Shown in pieces: positions 19,301 to 34,300 of a stretch of 64,000 nt of DNA. Below the pieces are notes generated by a model, which ran no database searches, was not told the origin of the DNA, and saw only the letters and a program-made list of their open reading frames with translations. The stretch spans positions 17,893,001 through 17,957,000 of the forward strand of contig NC_092680.1 in assembly GCF_964355755.1 (NCBI RefSeq), given 5' to 3'. The position numbers were made by a program, and so were the translations under genes. How positions within the stretch are numbered: the stretch's first letter is position 1; every line of letters starts with the position of its first letter. This DNA is from Antedon mediterranea. Taxonomy: Eukaryota > Echinodermata > Crinoidea > Comatulida > Antedonidae.

Positions 19301-22300
19301 AAAGTAGCAAGTGATATTGTTGCTGTACGTCAGAACGTGTTAGTCTATAAACACAGATCAGTATGATGGTTTTTAATAGTGCCCTCTATAGTTTAATGTA
19401 TTTTTATTCACAATTTTTTTCTGCTCGCTTAAATAGCAATGCTTTCATAAATTCTTCCAATATTATACTTTTACAAGCCTGTGGTAATGCAAAATTGCAA
19501 GGGATAATGTATTATATAATGTAACTAATTACTGTAGTCAAGCCACTGATTTGCTAAGAAATGCTTTTATTTTCAGTTTTAGGATAATATAGTGACTACA
19601 ACATTAATGTATATTCCTGTCTAAGAAAGTGATGGTCTTGAACATTTGATTTAAGAATTATTAACCTCTGTCTACACTATCAAACTTTATGTGACAACAA
19701 AATGTGATGTGCCCATAAATGGACATGATGTCATATCACTACCATATTTGGGCATATCACATTTTTTTTGTCAAACTAGTTTGATAGTGTAGATAGAGCT
19801 TTACTGTACTGTACCAATAATAGAGTAGCATTCTTTATGCTACCCTACTGACACTATTTTCTGAATACCTCAGTATAAAAAAAGAGTATAATTACTGAGT
19901 GATGGTCTATTTAAAATTTAGAAAATAGTTTACCTGTTTTATATTGGTCACTCTTCATAACGTGTTCACTCGCTATGCATCCTATCAGGCATGACGACAT
20001 CTTGGAATATAATTTGTTTCAATGATGACTGGTTTTGGGTAAGTAATCCAATACAAATAAATGTCAAAATTATAATATTAGTTTTTGCAACTTGAATGAG
20101 TGCAATTTTAAACCGTGTCTTGATTGGGCTGTTTCCAATTTTAACTACTCAACATAAGTTGTACTACTGTGCTGTAGTATACCTTCTTATTATGAATATG
20201 GTACACCTTAAAGAAATAATAGAATTTTATTAATTAAAGGCTAAAAATACATAATAAATGCTTGTGTTTTTACTAATAGTGATATGGTTCTCTAGGCCTA
20301 GGATGGGTGAGAGGATGGCTAGGTAATATTACAGAAGGTTGGCTATTACAGTAAATGTTGACCTGGAAGTTAAAGAATTCCACCAAAAAAAAGGACCTAT
20401 TTTCCTAAAAACAACCATGAACTCAAAAAGTATCCAAGTGCTAATATGTTGCATCATGGAATATCAAAAAAATTTCATTTAAATAGTATTATAATGGTTA
20501 TCTATATATAAGAGAATAAGTATGTAAATTCCAACCAGTTTATTGTTAAACGACAATGTTATGGTCACATTATTTTGGAAGTGCAAGTGTTAGCTAATCC
20601 AATGTCTGTCTTTTTAGAAGATGATCTCTTTGACCTTTCAGCAACACTCAAGTTTTAGGGTTTTTTTTCTCTTAAATTCCCGGTGTACCCTTTTAAAATT
20701 GCAAACGAATCAGGGTCCCTTTCCAATGGCATATATTTTCTTGTATATCTTGGATTTCATAGTGAATTCCATGTGTAGTTTAAGCCACAAATCAGACATG
20801 TCAAAATATACGACGACATTCATGGTCTAATCAAACAATCGTACCACCAGCAAATAAAAGGCTACTTACCCTTAAAACAACGTGCTCCAGTGTACAAACA
20901 TCATTATACAACAAGTAAGAAATTATATCTGTTGAATAACACCGACCTGCAGTTTATTGACGCCTCATTGATTGGTTTATTGGTTTCAATTAATATTCAT
21001 GTCGGTTATTCAGTGCGTTTTATTTGAATTACATCCATGAGGAGGGTAGTTTGACGTTCAACAATTCAAATATTGGTTATTGTGCGCCAAGGACTTTTTT
21101 TGTAGTTTCTTGTACATACAAAACACTGTTTAATGGGTGTGTGCTTTTATATACAACTTGTGGGTAGGCTTAAGCTTTGTTTAGAAAAATGTGATGTGCC
21201 CATATATTGACATGATGATGCCCACTACCATATTTGGGCACATCACTTTTTTTTGTCAAACTAATTTGATATAGTAGACAGTGTAGTGTAGACAGAGCTT
21301 TATATCAAATTTAGGGGCCGTTTATATCCAGTTCACCTTTTGGGTGGACTTATATATTCAGTTAGAGATTTGGGATCGGTGGGCTTAAAAACAAACAATA
21401 ATCAAGAAATGGGGTCAAGTTCTATTACCTTTTTAGAGAAACATAACACTGTCTAGAGAACCTGTCCATTCTCACTCTTGCAATGTTCTCATCCTGATTT
21501 GAATAGCCTTTCTCATTACAATTCACAAATACATTGTGTTTTCTATATGAAACCCTTTCTATATAGTTGGAAAAAGGTTTGATTACTTTTGTTGTTTTAC
21601 TTTCTGAAATGTAAATTTTGTCAAATAGAAATATACTATAAATTTATTTTTATTTTATTTGTATTTTCTAGATGTTGATGGATCCTATGGGTGGTATAGT
21701 GATGACAAATGATGGTAATGCCATCTTAAGAGAGGTAACATTACATATTTACAATTACTGTATATCCTTTGGTATAATCCCACTTTTAGTTTAATCACGC
21801 CCCCTACTTTATGTCTGATTTCACAAACAGACATATCCCTGGGCATAGTCCCAGTATTGACTTTTGTTCCTGCTTACCTGGCTAATGTCGGTTTATCCAG
21901 GCATGTGACACTTATAGACTACAATCACCATTTCTGGGTATAATTTATTCTGAGCAATTTTAATAATTGCAAAATCAATGCCACTTGACTCAACTTAAAG
22001 ATGTATTGTCTCTCAAAAACAAAAAATGAAGATTAATTTTAAAAAATCGGGCTTTGAATAGGTTATTTTGTAGTTTTAATAACTTTCGTAGAAAAAAACG
22101 CTGATGTTTTCACTTATAAAACGACAAAATAAATGGTTAAATTCTTCTACTCTACAGTGTTTTTTTTTTATTTAAATTTTTTGATCAAAGTGGATAACTA
22201 TTATATGACATTAAAATGACATATTCAACAAATAATGTTTACAAATAATTTTTTTCATGGGGAAAATACATAATTTAACATAAACTATAAAACAATTTCT

Positions 22301-25300
22301 AAATTTTACCGTTCAGATAACTGTTCAACATCCGGCTGCGAAGTCCATGATTGAAATTAGTCGGACACAAGACGAGGAAGTTGGAGATGGCACAACATCA
22401 GTTATCATTTTAGGTATGCATTTTAACATAGCCAAACCTCAACAGGATCCCTGTGTACATGTGTAAAGTGTCATTGCAATCCATCTTATGGTTTAAACAA
22501 GCCTTTCAAAACCATAAGTATTGACTTTGATAGACTGAAGATTTCCTTTTGGGATGGTAGGCAGGAGGAAACAATAAAAAAGATTAATCTATGCTCACGT
22601 ATATTGTCAGAGTACACCCCCCCCCTCCCCCTCCATTCATTATTGGGACTAGTTGATGTAGTGTTTATCTATCGTCTACTCAGTAAGGGGAAAAATAGCA
22701 AAATCAGAACTGTGGTCATTTTACAAATGTTGTCAAAGCAATATAGATTATCAGTAACAATTATTATAAATCTCCTAGAAAGTAGGAAGCCTTTTGCCAT
22801 TTTTTCCCTGACTGTACTGTCATTAAATGGTAGTTTTCTATCATAACAACATACTCCTTAGATCCACTTCTGGGGCTTGTAGAACAAGGCCAGACCATGA
22901 GTTTTAAACTGATGCCTGTCCTTGCTCTTGTGCCCAGCAACACTCGTGTTGTTCAATCGGAAGTGCTTGAGTCATTAGTGTGTAACAGTAATATACCTCC
23001 ATTGCTGGAACCATTGATCATTGTGCAGCGTTTGACTGTGTGTTATCACACAGTTTGAATGTCATTTCCACAATGAGCACTCCAGTGATGGGGACAACTG
23101 TTTCTTGGCACCATGCCAATAATGTAGCTGCTGCAGTAACTGCAGCAGCTACATTTTTTACTGCAAAAAAAACTTTTTTTTTAGTTCGTTTCAATTTGTA
23201 GGTTATGAGGCACATGTATTGTTATATTTTAGCATAATACATAATATTGTGTTACCTTAATTTTACTTATTTTTAGCTGGTGAAATGATGGCAGTGGCTG
23301 AGCCATTCTTGACTCAGAAGATGCATCCAACGCTAATCATCGACGCCTACAAGCTGGCTATGGAAGACATGCTAAAGATAATGAAGGAACAATCGTAAGT
23401 TACTAAGCCAACAGCTTTCTTAAGCACTGTCTACACTATCAAACTAGTTTGACAAAAAAAGTGTGATGTGCCCAAATATGGTAGTGATATACCCAAATAT
23501 TGTAGTAGTGATATACCCAAATATTGTAGTAGTGATATACCCAAATATTGTAGTAGTGATATACCCAAATATTGTAGTAGTGATATACCCAAATATTGTA
23601 GTAGTGATATACCCAAATATTGTAGTAGTGATATACCCAAATATTGTAGTTAGTGAAATACCCAAATATTGTAGTTAGTGAAATACCCAAGTATTTTAGT
23701 AGATACGTCAAATAAATATGTAAGTTGTTGTCTTGTACAATTAATGGCCTCCTAGCGGAAAACTCGTTTTAATTTATTTGAGTGATGCGAAAAAAACGTT
23801 GTTGATGGCAAGTAACGCTACATCGCTGTCACTTATTACAGGCTGGCGAAGTCGTTGTGATTTACATAAAACTTTAATATTGACGCCTAGGTAGGCGGAC
23901 GAAGTTTGAGTTTTTAAGGAAAAATTATTTTTGCGAATGATGTAACATTTTTTTTCGCAAAATGACAACTCCAATTGCAATTTGTGAAAACGCGAATAGT
24001 TAGCGTGAGCATAGACATAACATTTTTTTGTCACATAAAGTTTGATAGTGTAGACATTTTATACTGTGCATTCCATCTCTATGCAAATTACAGATTGCCT
24101 AGGGCCTGGGGAGATCATTCAGATAATTGAACATTATGATTTTAGTGTTGTTAAAGTCTGTCAATTTGTATATTAGTAGGTAATCCATTACCTAAGCTGC
24201 CTAAATATGTTTGGATAAAAATAGATTTGCCTTATTAAATGTTTACATATTAAGTGAATCTTTAATGATCTAAGTTACTTTGTAGATAATATAATTTTTT
24301 TATTTTATATACTAGAAAAATGATAATTGTAAATAGTTTTTTAAATGTGTTTGTTAATGTTCTGTATTGGTATATTTATTCTAACAATAATAAAAATGCA
24401 TGCATGATTTAATTCACATAGTGTGTTCACATTGATCAAATTGGTTTGTTTTTTTTAAGCAAAAAGATTGATATTAACAATGATGAGGAAATGCTGAAAA
24501 TAATCCAAAGTGCCGTAGGAACTAAATTCGTCAACAAATGGTAAGTTTGATAATAAATCGGTAATTCATTCACGTCTACCTTCGGGGTATGATTACCCAT
24601 TTGATTACATCCGTAACTTTAATACAATTGAGTATGTCATTATATACATACAATAGAATCAATATTAAGGGGACATCTTTGGGACCCAAAAGTGTTCCCT
24701 TAATACGGTTAACTGTAGTGTTAAAACATATATTTCTCCTCATCTGTTTCACATGAAAGTGGTCTCTTAATAAAGTTAGGGTGGGGATTGAATGTAGTCT
24801 TAAAAATATATTTTTATCCTAATTTGCTTCACCAAAAACCTGTCCTCTCGATAGTGTTCCAAAGGAGGGCTTCCATTAAAAACAGAGACATGATTTTATT
24901 GTGTTTCCTTTACTACCCTTAATTGCAAGAACCGATTGTATATTTTTGATGTTTAAATTAAACTGTATTTACTAAATTATGTATAGTCGTCTCCGCCTAA
25001 GTTGAATCTAATGGGACCGGTATAAAAATTCGAATTACGCGAACTTCGACTTACAGATTTGCAAAAAAAAAATGCTAGGCCTAGGTTCACTTACTAGCCG
25101 CGCTATGGCTAGGCCTAGTGGACCCTGCCCTGTCGCGATCGCGGCCCACGCGATGAGCCTTCTTGAATTGAGTTTGCTTAGCTAGCTAGCTACTAGGCCT
25201 AATAAATGCTAAGCCTCTTTATCGGCAATGTTTTTTCTTTATGGTTTAAGCCCGAAACAATACAAAAACGTATAATAAATACATTTCGGTTCTTATTCGA

Positions 25301-28300
25301 AATTGGTATCCATTTTTTATTGCCATCTGTCTAGCACAAAATAGGTACCCACAAAACGCCGCTCAAGTTCTCAACTCTGAAACAACTCATACACTATACA
25401 CTAGAGCGCGAGTTGTAGGACGCCGCCTATACTATACAACCTGCTTGAGAGAACCGATATGGTCCCACATTATCCCCTCTGTCGTTTGTTTAACGAATTA
25501 CGTACGTTTCATCGGCTTTTTTAGCGCGTTGTTGCCTCGTAATTTGTGACTTCGACTTATACGATATAAATCACTAAAGAATGTGTGTATTTGGACCGCA
25601 AAAAGACGTCGACTTAGACGAATTTCGACCTAGAAAAATTCGACTTACAAATAAAAATTACACAGTAATGTATAGGAAAGAATTGGGACTTTCCTAAAAA
25701 TTCGATTTTTCGACTTACGCGAATTCGACTTAGGCGGAGTCGACTGTATATGAAAACTGAAAAAAAATATATACAGTGACAGCTTTTGTTTCGGATTGTA
25801 GACAGAGGGAAATGATATTCTCCTAGTACAAACTATCAATCTGCCCATGTATATAACAGTTAGAGGGAAATGGCAAAATCAGCACTGTGGTCATGCTACA
25901 GAGTTTTCAGACTGATAACACACATAAACTCCCTAGAAAGTAGGAAGCCTTTACCATTTTTCCCCCTGACTGTACTGTCATTATCTATCATAACACACTC
26001 CTTAGATCCACTTCTGGGGCTTGTAGAACAAGGCCAGACCATGAGTTTTAAACTGATGCCTGTCCTTGCTCTTGTGCCCAGCAACACTCATGTTGTTCAA
26101 TCGGAAGTGCTTGAGTCATTAGTGTGTAACAGTAATATACCTCCATTGCTGGAACCATTGATCATTGTGCAGCGTTTGACTGTGTGTTATCACACAGTTT
26201 GAATGTCATTTCCACAATGAGCACTCCAGTGATGGGGACATCCATTTAATTTATAAAGGTTTTCATAAATTAATTTTTATTGTTTTATTGGAAGAATTCA
26301 TTGTAAATGTGTATTCCCACACTAAGCAGAAGTGAGAGTAATTAAAAACCAAAATAGATTGTGGTGTTTCATTGAATAATTTGTTCATGTTTTAGGGGTG
26401 CATTAGCATGTAGTATAGCACTGAAGGCCGTCAAGACAGTGATGGTTGAAGAGAATGGCTTTACAGAAATAGACATCAAACGTTACGCAAAAGTAGAAAA
26501 GGTATTGATGTGCTTTCCTTTCAAATCTTGCACTCACAAATGTTTTCATGTAAAATGATTATGTTGCGATGTGCTTACGTTTTTGTCTCTAATCCCGCAC
26601 AAATGTTTTCATGTAAAATGATTATGTTGCGATGTGCTTACGTTTTTGTCTCTAATCCCGCACAAATGTTTTCATGTAAAATGATTATGTTGGTATTAAG
26701 AGCAAATTAGTAATACTGGTTCTTATACAGCACTTAATGCAGAAAGCATTTAAGTGCTTCATATTAGTACCCCGGTCATGTTTAGATCAAACACGTATAA
26801 AACCATGCTGCAATAAATGTTGTGTTTTGACCTTACTAGGTACCCATTTCTATATCTATGTGAGACAGATGTAAATGAAGTGTCTAATGATACAAGCAAT
26901 GCAACAATCATTGGATTCGAACTCATGATCAGTCATCAGGCCAATGTCCAACACACTGCGCCACACACCTTCAACGTGTTCAAATGTTTCATCCTCTGTC
27001 TATCCCTTTTCCCCAAATAATCTAGTGCTATATAAATATTCTTTCTTTAATTCACATGTCTGCTGCCCTCCGTAAAATAAGATTTCTAAAACTCTGTCTG
27101 CACTATCAAACTAGTTTGTTGTAATGTGCTCAAATGTGGTAGTGATATGACATTATCATGTCCATGTATCTGTACACCACATTTTTTTTTGACATAAAGT
27201 TTGATAGTGTAGACAAAGAAGAAAAGAAAACTTTTTTGAAGAAACAATGTTGTTTAATATGATTGCTAAATATATTTTTTTCAAAATATTTACATTTACA
27301 TATTCTTATAGATTCCAGGTGGTACTATTGAAGATTCCAAACTTCTAACAGGTGTGATGCTTAACAAAGATGTAGTCCATCCGAAGATGAAAAGAAAAAT
27401 ACAAAATCCACGAATTGTACTTCTTGATTGCAATTTAGAATTTAAGAAAGGAGAATCACAGGTATGTAAACTCATTTGTCATTAGTGATCAGCAAAGTGC
27501 GACTGTTCTTGCTGACATGATGATTATTTTAGCTTTGTGTCGGGGAGCTAAGTTATTGGAAATACTAGTAAACCAGTAATGTGAATTCTTTAACTAATCA
27601 ATAGCGTTTGTTTTCATGACTGTGCTACTGTTTAGTAAAAAGTCATTGTTCGCACATGCAGAAACATAGGCGCCAAATGCCCTTTTGACTTGATAGCTGT
27701 GGTGCGTCATTTAAACAAAAGTTAGTTAACAAATTTTGTTATAAATATCTTTAATGCTATACCCATTTTGTTATAATACCTTGAATGCTATACCTATTTT
27801 TCAGACCAATATCGAGCTGAGTAGCGAGACTGATTTCAATCAAATCTTGCAATTGGAAGAAGAGTATATTGAGAAGATATGTAATGAGGTGATTGCATTA
27901 AAACCTGACTTGATTTTTACAGAGAAAGGAATTTCAGGTAAATTCTAAATTAATATTTGTTCTTATATTTGCAACAGATTGTATACATTTAATACAGCAA
28001 AGATACACAACGTAGAGCCTGCACAGTTACTTCTTTACCCTCTGTAAAGTGGTTTCCAAATGTAGTTTATAAAGCCATCCCATTACAATACCCCATTACC
28101 CCACCAAAAACGTACCCCTCCCATGCCATGCTTGATCCCCACAGTTACATGCATTTCATTCATAGTGGTCTAGGGCATTCATGCAAATGTTACCAAGGCT
28201 TTTGTTGTTAATGTAATATTTAAATTTTTTTGTTTTCCTGCTTACATATGTATTTTAATAATAATATGACATATACAGCCACTGAAGAAGATTTGTGTTA

Positions 28301-31300
28301 TAAACCACTCTACCTTTTATTTTATTTATTTACTTATTGATTTCATTTATCTAATTAATTATTGTACTATAACCTTAGTATAGGCCTAATTGTTTCTATT
28401 TTTTTAATGGTGGCCTCTGCTTAAAAGTTTATTTTATTAGACTTATTTTAACCACCAACCATATTTATACTTAACTAATTATTTTATTATTTATAAGAAA
28501 TATATTATGTATTATTTGTGGAAATCAAATAAAACCAACAATGATTGTTCACGTTTTATCATTTTTTGTATCATGTCTTTTACCGTTTTAACTTAAATCA
28601 ATGCAGTTCAATTTTTACAAGAATAAAAGACGGCAAATTCAATGTTATTTGTATGTGGCATATTTATAACTCCTGCACCCACCTTTATGTGAAGGTTAAT
28701 AATAAAGTAGGTTAGGAAATTAAATAGTGGGAATTTTATGATTCATAATCAATTGGTATTTTGTGTTTATGTAAACCGATGAATGTTTTAGATAGTATTA
28801 AATATTGGATTCATATTGCATTACCTGTTTATTCCGTATTATGTGTTAATTCAAGATGCTTATTCAGCTGTTAACTGAGTATGTGTTTGATTTTAATTGT
28901 TTTTCTTTGAAATAATCTGTAACGCTGTCATCGTGTTACTGTTATGTGACTTTTAAAACAGCTCATCCTACGAATTCTAGTTACTCTGTGCTTTATATAG
29001 AACATTTTAAGAAATGTTTTTATAATGCTAAATCAACCAAGTCCTTTAGAAATAAATATTGCTCTTTTATTATTCATTTTGTGTTGAAGTATTTCTGAGT
29101 ATTTTTTTTTTAACACTAGGTAGGTTATTCTTTAACATAGCTGTTAAAGATAAAAAGTTTATTTTTTTTTGAATATGCTATTTTAATGTCACTTTAGTTT
29201 ATTCACTTTGACCAAAAATTGAGAAAAAAAATTATTTACCTGAAGAAAAAACATTGTCAATGGGTTTTTCAATGAGATATTTTGTCTTTTTATAAGTGAG
29301 AACATTATTTTTTTTATTTGATTTTCTACAGAAGTGAAAAACTTTAATCAAAATAGCCTATTAAAAATCTATTTATAGTAATCTTCATTTTTTCATTAAT
29401 CTTCATGTTTTTGGGGCAGAATATATCTTTAGTTGTTTTAGCCCTTTCCTTTTATGTAAACATTATTTGTGGGAGGGTGGGAGCATCAGTATTTGACTTG
29501 TAATTCTCTTAAATATTTCATTTGACAGATTATTTTCACATTATGATTCCATGAATAAACCTATTTATATTTGTTCTATTTGTAAATAGGATTCCGTTTA
29601 AAGGTCTTTCGACCTACTCATAGATTTTGTGGTCACCTGATAATCTTTTGATTTATTTTCTTACAGATTTGGCTCAGCATTTCTTGATTAAAGCGGGAAT
29701 CTCTGCCATTAGACGTGTAAGGAAATCAGACAATAACAGAATTGCCAGGTAATTTTAAAGATTATATTTTGTTTGTCACATTGATTGCGAGAGAATAGTA
29801 GTGTCAGGGATTGCTTTCTCACCTACCCATAGCTCGCACTTGGCATACCCACCTTATTCACCTAACAACATATACTTGTATGCTCAGAGCGAGTGGCTAA
29901 CCGGTCAAGGCAGGGATCCGCGAATTATAAAATACAATCAGCGCAGGTTCTAGACTCTCCCTGACCATGGTGGTAGAAAAAGTCTTCACAGGGCTTAAAA
30001 CTAGTATACATCTGGCTTAAGGACCCAGTGTACTTGGCCATCAGCCCCTGTTGTTCATCTGGGTAGGTACTGCTAGCTACCTTCGGTCTGTAGAGAGCCT
30101 CATTTGAAAATCCTAATAATTCTGACTGCTCCGGATCCCTTTTAGTAATAGAGATTTATCACAGAAACAATAAAAAAAATACTTTTTTGTTTTGCTTTTG
30201 TCTGTGCTTTTTCTTTCTGAATGGTGTTGAAATAAATCAAATACAATTTTTTAAATGTTACAAAGTGAACCAATCAAATGGCTAGGATACACTTGGGAAG
30301 AAAATGTTGGAAGAAAAGCTATGTAGGAAATCCCAAAATACATATGACGATAAAAAACAAAGAAAGCACTCGGAAACTGAGTGAAGTACTTGGCAAAATA
30401 TATCAGGAAAAACATTATTTGAAGTGACGTGACCAATAGATAAATTTACCTGAAAATCAATAGGCATGTTCTGCAAGTATATACCTATTAACACCCACAA
30501 AATCAGGACAAAAACTTAAAAATTGTGGACGGTATCACGCTAAAAAACAAAGCAAGTACAATACTTGGCAAGCATTGCCATTTATTAACATTTGTAGTGA
30601 TCGTCATTGTCTAGCCTTTATGTGTAACAGGATTTAACATATAAATCTTCAAATACAATTTTCAGAGTTTCAACTACAATAACGTCGTCATGCCAATCAA
30701 TCAAGCTAATTAAAAATATCGTGGATATGTATAATGGGAATAAACAATTTATTTAATTAATGATGACATTTGTTTAATTCTTCCAGTTTTCTAAACACAT
30801 TTCTGCTATTTTTATGATGGACAAATAAGGTTTACTATGACTGATATAAATAAAATTGTGTTCAAATATACAGCCAGCAAATAAATTATTAGTTAATTTT
30901 TAACTGAATATTATGAAAAATCTACTAGCCAATTGCCGGTTTGCTAGAATGAGTTTTGAGCCCTGCTATTCAATTCGTACTGGTAGAGTAAATTAGTAAA
31001 AAACTGTTAAAAATGTTTTTAAATATTTCACGGCCCATTGTTAGCCAAACAACTGGCTGGCATAACTAAAGGCTACCGTATAGTATCAAGAGACTCTATA
31101 CAGTATCCCATATGATGATGGTTGCTGTTAGAAGATAGAATACTACATGCTGTTTATTGTCTCTAGGCATGATACTGCTTATGGTGGATAAACGGCCTAT
31201 TGAAAATGGAAATTTAAAAAAAAAAGCATTTATAAAGAAATCTTTTGTAAATATATTTTTTATGTACTGTAGTATTATTACCAATTAGTTAGAATAGAAA

Positions 31301-34300
31301 ACAACTTTTTTTCTTTATTTTTAAATCATTTTACTAATATATATTTGTTTTTCTTTTAAATAAAAAACTATTGGAGTCATCATGTTGTGACTTTTAAAAT
31401 AACTCAACCCACGAATTCTATTTAATAGTATGCTTTATATAGAACATTTTAAGACAAAGTATTGTCCCCCAAAAACATGAAGATTAATTAAATCAGACTT
31501 TGAATAGGCTATTTTTTAGTTTAATAAAGTTAATCCCTTCCGTTAAAAAAAAAGAGGAAAAAAATGTTTTCTCAAGACAAGATAAATGGTAAAATTCAAC
31601 CAAAAACCCATTGACTGGCAGCCAATGTAATGGCCGCTGTAGTGTAAATAATTTGCCAAAGTTTCATGTTGTGAAAGTTTCTGGTTTTACCTTAGTGGGT
31701 GGATTTTAGTTGAGCATGATATATTTTATAAAGTTTTTTTTTTTCATTTAAATTTTGGTTTTTATTTATGCAAAATTTCAGATAACAAATTTGCATAAAT
31801 ATTTTCTTATGTAAATTGATTATCAATCTCAGTATCAATTTTTTTTATCTTATTCTGATAATTGATTGCTTGGTTCATTATTATGCAAATTGAAATTTAG
31901 TTTTGTTTGAATTGATGTGAATAAACCTACTGAAGATACGTACATACATTTTGCAAACCAATTCACATAAAAATTCTTCTTGTTGAGATAAATTGATAAC
32001 AGTTTCAAATTCATAAAATGAATTAAGTGATTTCTAGTTCTTTCTAAATGGCAAGATTGAGTATTTAATATAGGTCTTTTGCCAATAACACTACGTCAGA
32101 CACGATGTGAATAACAAGCAGTAAATGGCCATTAGTGACCCGTTGTTTAATGGCTGTAACTGACCGTTGGCTAAGCCATATTAAATTACATAATGAAATA
32201 TTCATGATTTATTATTAGCGTTTGTTCTAGACATACTGGGTATTTGCATAGGAAGACTTCAATAAATATTTATATGAATATATTAATTATTATGCAACCA
32301 AAAGCAAATTTACAGTTTTACACAAACCATTTGACCTGTCTTTATAATATTAATATTCCACTATTCGGTAAACTAATCCGTCAACCTTGGGGTTATCGTC
32401 TCATCCACCCTGGGGTAAACCCATGCAACATGTGGTATAATCTCACCCACCCAGTGTATAATAGAGTCCCCATATAATTATAAGCCTGCCGCATTCTAAT
32501 TTGCATTGCAGACTTTTATGATTCTAAACTTATACATTAGGACATGGTTTCTTCTGATTTAATCATTTATATATTTCGTAAAAATAGTTTTACAATTTTT
32601 TAAGTAGTTTGTTTGATAGATTTTTTCAAGTGTTTTTCCAATTAATAAAGATGTATAGCATGTTCTATTGTACATTGCACTGATGATATTGTTTAACCCA
32701 ACAATGACATTTTTTTTTATCAAAAAGCCCCAAGTTTATTCAAATTCTGCTCCGCTGTCAAAAGTTCAGTAACCTTGTTTACCACGTCACCTTGGTGTCA
32801 ATCAAGGATTTACGAAAGTTGGAAAAACTATCAAAGAAATCCGGCAAAAGCAGCAGTTGACATAAACTACTGTACTTTAATGTAATCCTTTGTTTTTCCT
32901 TTTTCATTTCTACAGAGCATGTGGAGCAACAATTGCCAATCGTACTGATGAACTGAGAGAAGAAGATGTAGGTACCGGAGCTGGTCTTTTTGAAATTACT
33001 AAAATAGGAGATGAGTAAGTACTTTTATCTTAAGAAACAAAATGTGATCAACTAACTAATTAAGCCCTGTCTACACTATCAAACTAGTTTGACAAACAAA
33101 GTGTGGTAGTGATATGACATCATCATGTCCATATATGGGCACATCACATAATGTTTGATAATGTAGATAGAGCTTTACAAAGCTTTTCATTTATTTATCC
33201 TACTGAATGCAGTACATTGTACAAACAAATTTACTTGGGATTTGAACCCACGACCTAGTAGCCTGACATTTATACCAATACTTTTAACAAATTTATAGCT
33301 AGGATAGAACTATTTTTATCCATTTAAAAAAAAATATAGTTCATATTGTGTCCTAAAATAAGAAAATGGTTTCTTACAAAAGTAAAGATTAGGTAACAGT
33401 TTTTGTTTCTTGGTTAAATTGGTTAGAAATGTACATACATTATCGTAGTCATGATTGACTTTATGATTCTAAACTTATACATTAATCATTGTAATATTTC
33501 GGAGAAAACGCTAACCGCTTTAGTTGCTGTTTGACGGATTTTTTCGAGAGTTTTTCCAACTTTATAAAAGTACTATTTGTATCCATTTAAAAAAAATATA
33601 GTTCATATTGTGTCTTAGAATAAGAAAATGGTTTCTTACAAATCGTAGTTATAACAATGTACAATTAATGTCTTCAATGTAATATCTTCTTCATTTGCTG
33701 TGAAGTTGTTGAAGAATGGAAATGATTCTGTATATATTTCTATTGATTAATTTTGTAAAATGTTTATGTTCAGGTACTTTACCTTTATAACTGAGTGCAA
33801 GAACCCAAAGGCATGTACAATTATGTTGAGAGGTGCCAGTAAAGACATACTAAATGAGGTGGAAAGAAACCTCCAGGATGCAATGAATGTTGCTCGTAAC
33901 GTTGTTCATGAACCTTATCTTGTCCCTGGTGGTGGCGCTGTTGAAATGGCTGTGTCATATGTAAGTAGACTCTTACAAATAAAGTTACACCACCCCTATT
34001 CAGGGAATACTATCTCCTAAAACAATAGGGAAATACAGTCAACTCTCACAAATACCAGACTCTCTGAAAACCAGAAAATCTCCTAATACCAGACTTTTCT
34101 TGCCGACCAAAGGGTCCCAAATTCCTTTTTACCATTAAAAGCACATTCCGAATAACAGACTTATCCGGAAAATAACAGACTTTCCGGAAAACTAGACATA
34201 GTATTTGGCTACCCTTTGCAAAAAAGCCGTATACGACGTATACGGATCGTATACGATTTCACTGTTTACATTATTTCCACTCTGTTGCTCCACAAAGAGT

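Larger units (their letters stand above)
18599..21671. other. CCT3 intron 3, remainder
   Basis: Noncoding. It holds a 14-base C run at about 18841, two family 1 MITEs (19661-19803, 21171-21302) and AT-rich DNA in which no further element could be delimited. The acceptor for exon 4 is TTTTCTAG at 21671. Confidence 0.5.

Noticed and set aside
23431-23711. Open frames of 60-90 codons in all frames (repeats such as YNIWVYHY or GISLLQYL)
   Set aside because: They arise from a 24-base tandem repeat inside a MITE; 24 is divisible by three, so no frame meets a stop. No start context or gene structure.
25870-26202. 110-codon open frame in CCT3 intron 7
   Set aside because: It lies in a duplicated intronic repeat; the intron 5 copy does not keep the same full frame and no splice or promoter signal goes with it.
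26510-26710. Repeated peptide [20 protein letters not shown] after exon 8
   Set aside because: A 63-base tandem repeat inside the intron gives an in-frame repeat; the exon 8 donor and the phase of exon 9 exclude it from CCT3.
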